Origin: Pyrocephalus nanus
Taxonomy: Eukaryota > Chordata > Aves > Passeriformes > Tyrannidae
NCBI GenBank assembly: GCA_038380795.1
Contig: CM076272.1
Location: 4,956,001-5,020,000, forward strand
Direction of reading: 5' to 3'
Length of the DNA stretch: 64,000 bases
The translations under genes and the position numbers were made by a program. The notes below the pieces were generated by a model, which made no database searches, was not told the DNA's origin, and worked only from the letters and a program-made list of their open reading frames with translations. How positions within the stretch are numbered: position 1 is the first letter of the stretch; the number at the start of each line of letters is the position of its first letter. Below are positions 14,301 through 26,300 of the stretch, piece after piece.

Positions 14301-17300
14301 AACTTTTCAGGATTTTGTGAACCATTTCCATGTCCTTCTGCCGCAAGGAGTCAGCCCATCTAAGCACAATATCCATGATTTCTTCCAGAAGATAAAACTC
14401 GATCCAGACAATTACCAAGTTGGGAGAACAATGGTAAATGTTCACCTTCGGCTCAGCCTTTAAAAGATGCAGATATAACATTTGCCTGCATTTCTCTATG
14501 ATAAATTATCATCTTTATATATGGTTCTGTTACTGCAGGTATTTTTCTTCTGTTTGCCAGAAGCCAATGGCTTAAATGAAACTTTGGTTATTCTTAACAT
14601 AAAATAATAAGGAATAGTATTGTTTGGTGTTGCTGGCTGTAAAGAGGCAGCCTCCAAAAACTCTGTCTGTGTGTAGGCACAGCTCGATCCAATGGTTCTC
14701 ATCCCCTCTCTGTGGGGACCAGTGACAGGACCTGAGCGAATGGCCTGAAGTTGTGTCAGGGAAGGTTTAGGTTGGATATTAGGAATAGGTTCTTCCCCCA
14801 GAGAGTGGTTGGGCACTGAACAGGCTCCCCCAAGGCTGACAGAGCTCAAGGAGCATTTGGCTGATCCTCTGGGGCACCTGCTGTGACTCTTGGGGATGGT
14901 CCTATGCAGGGCTGAGGGTTGTACTGGATGATCCTTGTGGATCCCTTCCAGCTCAGCATATTCTGGGATTCTATGATTTTGCCTCTTCTGATGGGAAAAC
15001 AGAGACTCTGTGATTCAGAGCTTGGACAGTCACAGGCTGTCAGTGAAGCCTCAGAAACCTGTTAGAAGCGGCTTCACAAAAATCGGCTCCCAACTTTTCC
15101 TGGGGCATCCAGGACACAGAAGCCAGGAGGATTAAAACACTTGGCTTGTGGGCTGGGAAGCTTTCTGTGCTAGTGCGTTTTTTGGGGTTTGTTTTGTCCA
15201 GGTTTTCATGAAGGAGCGGGAGCGGCAGCTTCTGCAGGACCTGCTGCACCAGGAGGTGCTGCGGCGGATCACGCTCCTGCAGCGCTGGTTCCGCAGCCTT
15301 ATCTGCAGGAGGCAGTTCCTGAGCCTACGGAGCGCCACCGTCACCATACAGGTGGGTCATGGTGCTGGCTTCCATGGCAAGTTAAAACCCCTGAATCCTA
15401 CAGATGGAGCCAATGGGTGAAAACCAGGTCCCCTCTCCAAGGAAGGAGCTTCCCATCAGGATTTGACTCTTAGTGCCACAATAAGTTGAGACAGAGCTGG
15501 AAGGGATACATGAAGGCAGGTCCCCACACAACACTGAACAGGAGTCAGCAGTGCCATTGGCAGCCAGGAGGGCCAGCTGTGTCCTGGGGGGCATCAGGCC
15601 CAGCATCTCTGGCCAGGCAAGAAAGGGGATTGTCCCTCTCTGCTCTGCACTGGGGCAGCCTCACCTGCAATATTGGGGTAGTTTTGGGCACCCCAATATA
15701 GGAAAGATATTGAGCTATTGGAGAGTGTCCAAAGGAGGGCATCAAAGATGGTGAAGGGCCTTGAGGGGAAGCCATGTGAGGACACTGAGGGCACTTGGTC
15801 TGTTCAGCTGGAGAAGAGGAGACTGAGGGGAGACCTCACTGCAGTTACAACTTCCTTATGAGAGGAAGAGGAGGGGCAGACCCTGATCTCTTCTCTGTGG
15901 GACCAGTGACAGGACCTGAGGGAATGGCCTGAAGTTGTGTCAGGGCAGGTTTAGGTTGGATCTCAGGAAAAGGTTCTTCCCTCAGAGAGTGGTTGGGCAC
16001 TGAACAGGCTCCCCAGGGCAGTAGTCACAGCACCAAGGCTGACAGAGGTCAAGGAGCATTGGGATGATCCTCTGGAGCACCTGGTGTGACTCTTGGGGAT
16101 GGTTCTGTGCAGGGCCAGGAGTTGGACTGGATGATCCTTGTGAGTCTCTTTCAGTTCAGTGTATTCTGGCATTCTGTGAAAACCTGTTAACAAGGAACCA
16201 CCTACTGTGTTTGCAGAGATTTTGGCGGAGCTACCAGAGCCGAAAACAAGGCAAACCATCCCCAGACCCTCTACTCCTCGACAAAGCCGCTGTTGTTCTC
16301 CAAACCTACTGGCGTGGCTTCGTGGAGCGGCGGCGGTTCCTGCAGATGCAGTTTGCAGCCCATCTCATCCAGAGCTGCTGGCGGGAGCACCGCCGGCGCC
16401 GGCACGCCGCGGCCACCAGCATCCAGGCAGCCTGGCGGGGCCACCGCGCCCGGCGGGCGTACGCAGCCAGCAGGACCAAAGCTGTCTGCTTGCAGGCAGC
16501 GTGCCGGGGATATTTGGCGCGGCAAAGGTAACGCCTCAATTAAACAGGAATATGTTTTGTGGTGCTGCTCACTGGGGAGGGAGGGGGTTGATGTCAGTCA
16601 GGGCACTGCGGTGACTTGCGGAGCCGGTGTCCCCTCGTGGCACCTGTGACCCTCTCCTGACCTGCACCGGCCCTTTGCTCCATGCTTTCTAACAAAGGAG
16701 TTTATTTAGCTGCACATCCTGCTCTTGGAATAAGCAGAGCCTATTTCAGGTTGGAGCACGTAGGCAGTGCAAAGCCAAGGCCATAAATACTCGTGAGGGG
16801 TTTTTTTTTCCCCTTGGCAGCAGCACCAGTTTAAGTAGCCTATTTTTAACTCAGATTGCCTCACCGATCTGGTTGCTGCGTTGGCTCACAAGGACAAGGG
16901 ATACCGGAGGGGTCGGGGTTTCCAGCCATGCCTTGGCCCTCTGGCCACGGGACAGGTCACAATTTGCTCTCTGAAGGTGCTGCCTGCAAGGTGTGGAGCA
17001 CCTTGACATAGCGTGGAAGATTTGGGAGCTGCAAAGAGCTCTTGACACGGAGTGCAAGTGCCTGCTGGTTGTTCCAGAGGCAGCCCAGGCAGGATGACAA
17101 AGATGGAGAAGCCAAGGGGGTGCGATGAGTAAACTTCTGTGGCTCCGACAGCTTACGAAGGAGCTAGACCAGGGATGGAGGATGGAGCTGCTGCTGTGGG
17201 CACAAGGAGAGCTTCCAGGTGCGTTGGGGCAGTCCTTGGGTACAGAGACAGCAGAAGAGGAGAAGGATGAAATCCGAATGTGCCCTTGCATTGACTCACA

Positions 17301-20300
17301 CCACATGTGTGAGGAGGGTTGTTTGAGGTGCCGATGGTGGTGGGGCAATGATGGTGGTGGTAATGAGGTGCCAGTGGTGCAGTGCCTTGAAGGGTCGTGA
17401 GTGGGCACAGGGGTGCAATATTTTGTTTTTCTGCTTTCTTACAGGTTTAGAGCTTTGAAAGAGCAGCATTTAAAAGAGCTGCAGCTGGAGAACGGCTTGT
17501 CAGGGAGAGAAGAGGATGGACTGGAGGCAGATGGTGTGTTGGAAATTAAGGGCTCTGACCCGTCCAAGTGGGAGGACAGCTCGTTTGAAGAGCGAGTGAG
17601 AGCTATAGAGCAACACAAATCGCTGATGGAGAATAATCAGGTGAACCACATGGACCCACTGGATACTTCCCTGTACAAAAGGCACGAGAGAGCCAGTAGC
17701 CAGAGTGGGATGGACACTGAAGAGGAGGTTGTTGTGAGAGAGAGACCCAAGTCGCTGGAGGATCTCAACCAGAAAAAAGTGGTTCGTGCAAAGAGAGAAA
17801 GCCGGCGGATGCGCGAGCTGGAACAGGCGAAATTTAGCTTGGAGCTGCTCAAGGTCCGCTCCACGGGCGGGCTGTCACCCTCAGAAGAGAGGCGCTGGTC
17901 CACCGAGTTTGTGTCTGAGGCACTTCATTCCCCTCAGGGAACCCCCGAGAGCGAGAGCTCTCAAGGAAGTTTTGAGCTCTTAAGCTGTGAAGATACCCCA
18001 AGTAATAAACTTGTTTCCTTAGTCTTAGACGAGCACAAAGTGCAGTCGTGTTCCATGGACTCCCTGCCCAGTAGTCCCCAGGTTCTCCTGCAGGAGAAGG
18101 TTTTCTGTGCAGCAGATGGGAACAGCAATTTGCCTGGCTGCAGACAGATGCCTTCAGACCTGGAGCTGCCTGATAACCTCCCCATGAAAGAGCACGGGGC
18201 TGGTGACCCCCAGAATGTGCTAAAGACACACCCAAGAGAATCCCTCCTTTCCAGCAACCTCCCTACTTTCTACGTTCCTCCCCAAGACAACATGAAGGTG
18301 AAGCTGATGGAGAATAACCTGAGGAATAAAGCAGTGGAAAGAGAGGAGAGGACATTTACATTCTCTGAGGTCAGGAAGGACTCTGAGCCAGGCCAGGGCA
18401 GAGCCTTGGGAGAGAAGGAAGAGGAGAAGCCCTCTACCAAGAGAGAAGAACGTGAGACAGGGACAGCAACACAGGCCCTTTCACCAGAATCTGTCATCAG
18501 AAGACTAGAAAAGCTCAACGTGGAGAAGGAGGAACGGCAGAAGCAGCTTCAGCTGCAAAACGAGAGGGAGATGATGGAGCAGATCCGTCAGCAGAAGGAA
18601 ATTCTGGAGAGACAACGCAAAGCCTTCGAGCAGCAAGGGAGGGTGGAGGCTTTGCAGAGGACTGAGCAGAGCAGAATGAAGGACCCCTCCCTCAAACCAA
18701 CCAAAAAACCGGACAGCCGGCCCCAGTCAGTCCTCATCCTGCACCCCCAGAGCAGAGGGGAGCACAGCCCTGCCCCCAGCGTGACTCCAACCTCTTCAGT
18801 GGACATCAAAGGCCTCACTGTTGGGACCAGGGGGAGCTCTCCAGCCCACAGTGCCCCCAAAGACCGGCCTGTCAGCATGTTCTTAGAGCGCAGAGAAGGC
18901 CTGGAACCCCGAAGCCATTCCAAACCAGCTCTGGACCCCAAGGACCACCCAGGTAGCCACTTCTCCAGGACAGAGCGCCTCCGGCAACCTCGGCTGCCCA
19001 GCCAGGCCACTGAGGAGACGAGGTCAAGCCCCATGTTCTTCACGCCAAAAGACAATCCCTTTGGCCTCCAGTGAGTAAAAAGACAGTGGACTTTCTGCTG
19101 GGCTTTCTCCATAGGTTTTTTCTTCTGCCAGGGACTGTTTTCTACAAATGGTCCAGAACTTTATTTCTGGAGGTTGTACAAAATCTGCAGTGAAACACAG
19201 ACAGGTTTGAGTTTAGCTCAGTTGGTTAGAGCACAAGGCTAATATTGCCAGGGTTGGAGGGGTTGATCCCTGTAGGGACCATTTACTTACAAGTTGGACT
19301 TGATGATCCTTGTGGGTCCCTTCCAACTCAGGATATTTGGTGATCCTTGATCTTCTAGCAACGGGTAGGCAAAGGTCAGAGGAAGGGGAGAAACAATTTT
19401 TGTTTGGAAATAAAATTTCTCAGTCTCTTATGGCCTTGTGTAAGCCAGGGAAGATAATTATGGACATCAGCAGAAGGGAGTCAATAAAGAGGCCCAATAC
19501 TCTTCCCTTTGCCCTGGATGAAGGGTGAGAGGTGTTGAAAAAGTTCTTAGGATTTTTGAGTGGTTGGAGTAGAAATGACTCAATGAGGCAAAAAGCTTCA
19601 GGGTTTTCCTCCTTTACCATATAATTAACACATCCAGCAAAGCCATTTGGACAATCTGACCATTGCAGATTATAAACCAGCAATTCTCCGGAGAGAGTTT
19701 GGGATGCAAACGCACTTTTGGGAGCGTGTGGCTCACATATGTAGTTAAATACACGTGTAATGGGCTTAACAATAGCTCAGCTCCATTGTGTTGCTTAACA
19801 CAATGCTCCAGCGTGGGATCTGGAGACCAGAGCAAGACCTTGGGACAACGTTTGCTCCCACTCTGTTGTTTTGCTTAAGTGCCTTACCTAATTTTGGAGT
19901 GGTTTGGGCCATTTAGCTCAAAAGAAATGAAACTTCCCCTCCTCCCTAAATCCCGCTACACCCTTTCCCAGGCCAAAGCTCCCAGTGGATAATTGGGGGG
20001 GAACTCAAGGTGCCTCCAGGCATAATGGTCTCATGGTTTCTGTGCCGTTGCTCTGGGAGAAGATTCGTGTTTAAAATTTCTTTTCCGGGCTCATGCGCAG
20101 AACAAGCAACAGGAAAAAAAATTCCTGCATTTTACTTTTTATTCTGAGACAGAACCATCACATTTGAGAATCCCAAAGTGCAAAGGTGTCCACCCATAAC
20201 CGCTTTGATGGATAAATGTGACAGGCAGAAAGTTGTATCTTCTTGTACTTCAGTAAAAACTCCAATCTTGAAGAATTCCAAGCAATTCCAAAACCCCATG

Positions 20301-23300
20301 ACCTCAGACTTGCAATTTGGTCTTGATTGCTTGGGCTGGGCACTTGTGGAAAGGCTTTTGGGAGGAGATGGAACATCCCTGTTTTGTTGTGTCTCAGCAG
20401 AGAAGCAAACCATCAATGCCTTTCCAAGGGGGAACTAGCACGGAAGCCATTTAAGATGCCGGGGTCTGGCAGAGGAGAGGTGAGCTGGAATTTGTTTATT
20501 TTCTCTTTTCATTGAAAAGGGGGAAAAATCACTTATTCTGCCAGTGTTCCCTCAAAAGCTTCAAAGAAGTGAACTCTGAAGCACAAGGCATAGGCAGGGA
20601 AGGGGGATATGACGGCACAGCAACTTTCACACCTTCTCTTAAAATAAAATGCCCCAGAAGATTAATTTTTAGCAGCTCTGGATGAAAGGATCCCGTGGTG
20701 CTGATGGCAAACACTGTCCAAGGCCGTCTTGTCTTGGTTTGGTTTAACATCCGTTTGAGTAACACCATGATTGTCCATTTCCACTGTCCTGTCCTGGTTT
20801 TTGTTTTTCCTGGTCCTTCGCTTTTCTCCCCTGGGCATAATATCACATCCCCTCTGCAGGGTGTGGTGTCACTCAGAGATGTCTTAAGGCGACGTGGGTA
20901 GAATCTCCTTTTTGTTTTAAAACCCTTCTTCTCGTTTTGTTTTGTTTTTATCCTTTGGTCAAGCAGGTTCCCAGACCGAGCCATAAAAAGAAAGCCCGCA
21001 TGGCGCGGACGCGCTCCGATTTCTTGACTAGAGGTACTTTTGCTGATGGGGAGGGGGACACGGAGGAAGATGATTACGATGGCAGTTTTGAGTTCCTTCT
21101 CTCCTCTGAGCAACCTCCTGACCCCGAGGCGGTGCCTGCGGCCCGGCTGGGGCAGGCCTGGTACAGTGACTCCGAAATGGTAATTTTTCCAACGTGGTGG
21201 GGGAGATGAAATCCAGGGAGCAAGTGGAGCTGCGAGAGCCTCTCTCTGCTAACCTTAGCTGCACTGATCCCTCCACCGCTTCTTTTCCCACTCCCAAGGA
21301 TGCTGTAGATGAGTAAACACAGCAGAAACAGAGGCAAAATCATGGAATCAAAGACTTCCATGGGTTGGAAGGGACTTTAAAGCTCATCTCATTCCAAACC
21401 CCTGCTATGGGCAAGGACACCTTCCACTAGACCAGGGTGCCCAGAGCTCTATCCAAGCTGTATTACTTGGCCCTGGGGATGTTTTCTGGCTTGATTCGAT
21501 ATCCATCACAGTTTCCACAGGTTTTCTGGAGCATTACAACTTGTATTGCACAGCTAACTGTTTCTGGGGGCTTTAACTTCAATAGCAAAGTTCCCCCTGG
21601 AACCTTTTGATCTAAACATGGTCTATACACATCTATAGAACAAATGAAAGTAAATATTGCCTGAAAAGCAGCAGACAACAAAGACAATTACATAAATCCT
21701 GCACCTCCTTTTTACTTTGGATATTTTATCCAATGATTATTCAGTCCTCAGTTATTGGAGCAATGCTGACACACATTGTCTTAGAGAAAACAAAACCAAG
21801 GAATGTGGGCAATAAAAATAAAATGAGGATGAAACAGAGGGGTTAAAACAAAACCAAACAACCTGAGTGTTTTTTTCAAGCACAGTGGCAGTTGTCCCTT
21901 GGCAGGTCCTACATGAGCCTGTGCTGTGGAGCATTTGCATCTCAGGCTTAATCTCCCACCCGCATAAGCTGCTTTTGGAAAATCACAAACCGAGAGGTTT
22001 CAGGAGTAGCAGAGGCCAACAACCTGCAACCCACTCAGGATGTTTTTTTTCCTGAGGTGCTGGAGATGTTCCCATAGAAGTGTGGATAAACACCAGGAAT
22101 CATCTCCTTCTGTGAGAGCTCAGGGGGAACATTGGGTAGAGCTGCCTTGTTCCTCTGCTTCAGCTGCTCCAGCAAACATCTCATGCAATCCCAAAATCTG
22201 CTTTTCCAAGAAAGGCTGATGGCCAAGGAGGGCTTTTCATGACTTTTCTTTCAGGAGTTTTTATTATAAAAGGTAGGTTTTCCCAGAATAATTTCCTTGC
22301 TGGAAGAGAACAGAGATTTTCAAATTCCATGGATTTTTTTATACATTTCCAGGAGTTTTGAAACAGGAGTATTCAAAACATGATTGAAAGATGCAGGTCA
22401 ATGAACTGAGATGGTTTGGCTGCATCTTTGTACATCTCCCTGCTTGTGGATTGGGAAAGGGAGGATTTTATGTTGTAAAATATATTATTTTTTACATAGA
22501 ATCACAGAATCATTTAGGTTGGAAAAGACCTCTGAGATCATTGAGTCCAAACATTAACCCAGCATCAAACCATGTCCCCGGATGTCATAGCCAGGCAAGG
22601 GGCGGTGCCATCCCCAGACTACTGTGCTGTGCTCCTGGAGCTACCCATGTACAAAGGGGAATTTTAGCTGTAGGAGTCATTCCCACTGGGATGCAGAAGG
22701 TGCTGGGCTGGCACCTGGCACACTCCATCCCTGAGAGCATCCTGGCTCGTTTGCACTCTTGGGAAGTGCTCCTTGGGACTCTGCTCACCTGGTTTAACAA
22801 CTCTCACCGCATGCGAGTAGTAGTAGGTGTCAACTCTCTCTCGTCTCTCCTGTGTCCCTCTTCTCCACTGCTCTCCATCTCTGGCTCTAACTGGTGGGCA
22901 GCACTTTCCCCCTCGTGTGGTTCAGTTCTGCTTTGTAGCCAATGCTGCCCGTGAAGTTGTGTGCTCCGCGCTCCCCTCCGTCTGTGTGTCCTGACAACGT
23001 GTCCAGTGTTTCCATCTGTCTTCTGTATTGCAGGTTTGGGACCAGCCCTTGGCCTTGTGGCTTTTCTGGGCCAGGATCGTCACAAGTAGCAAAATTTAGG
23101 GACTGTTTATCTGTATTTATCAGCAGAGCCCAGTGGGGTGTTGCAGATGGTGGGGCAACCTGTGACACAGCAACACTGGGGCATGTTGGGTTGGGTACAG
23201 ACACATCCCTTGTGTCTTGTGATGGTCACATGAAGACAAGTCAGGCTGCTGTGTGCGAGCCCATTCCTGTGCGAGTCAATAGCTCCTTCAGACAGCTCCT

Positions 23301-26300
23301 GCCCCCAGCTACGAGTTTCCAAAAAAGCCTCTTTAATGTCCTGCTCAGCGGCCGAGAGCTGCAGGAGGATGAAAGAGAGATCGCGTGTGACCTCGCGAAG
23401 CTGAGCATGTGATGGCTCACCAGCTGCACTGGCCTGAACTGCCTGGTTTGCCCATTTTTTTCTTGGCCATCAAGTCACTGATTGTGTGTCCCAGCTGGTG
23501 AGTTCCACCAGAAACTGATGCTCCTGACCCATGTCTGGGGTATCCCAGAGCAGCAGACACCAAGAGCATCTGCAGCCAGATTTGAAAGCCAAGGTGCACC
23601 ACTACATGAGATGGCTGCTGCAGGTCCAGTTGATTCCAAGGTGCCTTTAAGGCTGAGGGGCTTCCCGATGGCCAAAATTCAAAGGTTGCTCAAGTTTTTT
23701 GGCTGGTGGATAGCTGATGATTAACCTGCCTTGTGGTGAGACACGTCTGAGTGGAAGGAGCAGCTCCTGGCTGTGGTCAGCATGTCTTAACACCCCTTGT
23801 GTATGGCACCTAAGCCTGGAGAGCCTTCCTGCAGCAGATAAATGGAAAGCCTTGGCCAGAGGAACCACACCAGAAATACCCTCTGAAAACATCCTGCTTT
23901 GCCAGAGAGAAGGGCCTGGATAACGAACTGGTCGCTTTGCTCCACCCTCCACACTGAAGCCCTCAACTGACAAACATCAGTCCAAGTATCTGCCACCGCC
24001 TGATCCCATGCACGGCTGAAGAGCCAAGCAAGGAAAGATCTCTTGTCCTAAACCATCCAGAGGGATGGGCCATTTGGCCATTACCTCAGGGACAGGCAAA
24101 ACAAAGTTGTTCTTTCAGAGGGAAAGTGTTTGGTCCTTTCTTCCTCCAGGAGACTACTCCAGACCCCCAGTTATTGCCATTTGCCCTCCTGATGCTTTGT
24201 GGTGTTCCCCAGCTGGGGATTTTCTTGTGCAGAGGCTCATCTTGACATCTGAGAAGGTTTCCCGTCCAGGCAAGGACCTTCCCCTCAGCAAAGTTCCTCA
24301 ACCAGAAGGATCTCACACAAAAAATGCATTTTAATCCTAATTTTCTAAAGCTGGAAATTCAAAATTTTAAAATTACTCAAGAGCAAAACTATATTGAGGG
24401 GTTTAATATTTTAATAGATAATTTTTTAAACAAGTAGTAAGTTTGGGCTGGATGGAGATTACTATTATGGGGTTTGAGGTGGTGTTTTTCCCAATGTCCA
24501 CCCACAGTTTATGTGTGATCATCACTAAATGCAGGAATGACAGGAACAAAATCACTTTAATCATTTAGGCAATTTCTGACTTTCCCAGTGATTATTTTCC
24601 TTTATGTGCTGCCATCTCCTGGCTTGCTGAAAGATTAGTCCAGGGAGGTAAATAAAACATTTAAGAGGAGTAAATATGGTAAATGTGACACCCCTGCAGC
24701 CCATTTTTTATAGGATTCTATTTAAAATATTTTTAATAGAAGAAAAATGCTTTAAAGCACAGTGAGTTCAGCCGAGACACTGAGGTGATGGGGAAAATAC
24801 AGGAGATATTTGACCATCATCTCCCAAATCCATCCATACAACCTGATTCCCTCCTTTCCTCCTGCTGCAAGTCTCTCCTCCAGGACTCCAGCTTTGAATC
24901 ACAGCTGCAATTGAAAAATAGAACAAAAATTGATGTATTTTTAAAATATGGCAAGACTTTTTCTGGGCTACTTCATGGGATCCTGTTAGGTTGAATTATT
25001 GCAAATTCATTCCACCTTTAAAAAATGGGTATTTTAAATGGTGACAAAAGGGAAGATATTTTCTAATATGGAAAATATGGAAAAATTCATGATTTAAAGG
25101 GTTAATTTTGACTGTCATTGGCACAAAGACTTTGGTCTTCTTTTCTGTAAAGTACTCAACAGGAGCTGGAAGCTCTTCTGGGACAAATGCAGGTGGTTGA
25201 AGGTTCCTTTGGGGCTGGGAATGCCACAGATCACTTCATCATGGCTTAACATGACCCTTCTGAGATGGAGAGCTGGGACGTCCAGATCAAGATGATGGAG
25301 CAGTTGTGCAGGCTGAGCAATAATGACACATGGCTTGGTGTAAACTGATTTTCATCACTGATTGCTCACGGGGAAAGAAAGTTGGACCTCGATGTAGAGT
25401 TGGAGCAAGGGCAACACCTGTCTTTTTTAGGAGCCTTCAAACTATTTCTTTAGTGGCAGCTGGCTCACCAGGACTGTAGGTTTTCACTGTGGGCAAATAG
25501 AAACAAAGACGTAACAGGTGAAATATCTAGTTTTTGCTAGGAAAAAAAGTCATCCCAAGAACTGTCTTGTTTTTAAAGGCTTCATGCTTGGAATCGTTAC
25601 AGACAGTGCAGCGATTCGCCTCTGGGGAAGGTCAGACCAAACTGCACAAAACCATGTCCCAGGGGGAGATCAGGAAGCTGGCGGCCGCCCAGAAGAGCCT
25701 GACTCCGGATGGGAGGTAGGAAACGTGGCAGGAGATGGCAGACAAGTCCGTCCCGTGTGCTTCCTGCTCACCATCATCTTGTCAAACCATCCAGGCTCCT
25801 CTGGAGCTCCACCCACCAAAGCCAGCTTGAGTTACTCATTCCACCTTTCCCCCACGACCATGGAGGTGCCCAATTAAAAGAGGTGTCAGGGTCACATCAA
25901 AATGACATTTCAGTGGCGTGGGCCAGATGTCCCATCCTAAACCACCGGGATGCACACTTGACACTGAAGTTTCTTGTCTTTGCTAAGGACAAGTAGCCAG
26001 CTTTCTCTGGTAGGAGATGTGTGAATTTAACTCCTCCTCAAATACCAGGAAGGTCCAGGAGATTTGGATTGTTTTGGGTTGAAGGAAGTTTTCCTGGTTA
26101 AGGCAGTTCCTCTTTCCATGACTTATTTGCAGGCCCCAGAGAGCCAAGATGAGGTTCTGGGTGAAGGGAAAACAGGGGGAAAAGAAGACCCCCCAGGAGA
26201 AGCTTGCTACCCAGTCAGAGCTGCTGGAGCTGTATGCGGAGCAGGAGGCCCCTGGCAGGGAGGTGTTTCCTGGCTTGCAGCTTGGAGAAGGTAAGTGGGG

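Noticed and set aside
19209..19280. A functional tRNA-Ile gene
   Set aside because: The tRNA-like head has lost pairing in the acceptor and anticodon arms and continues into a CR1 tail, so it is a SINE.
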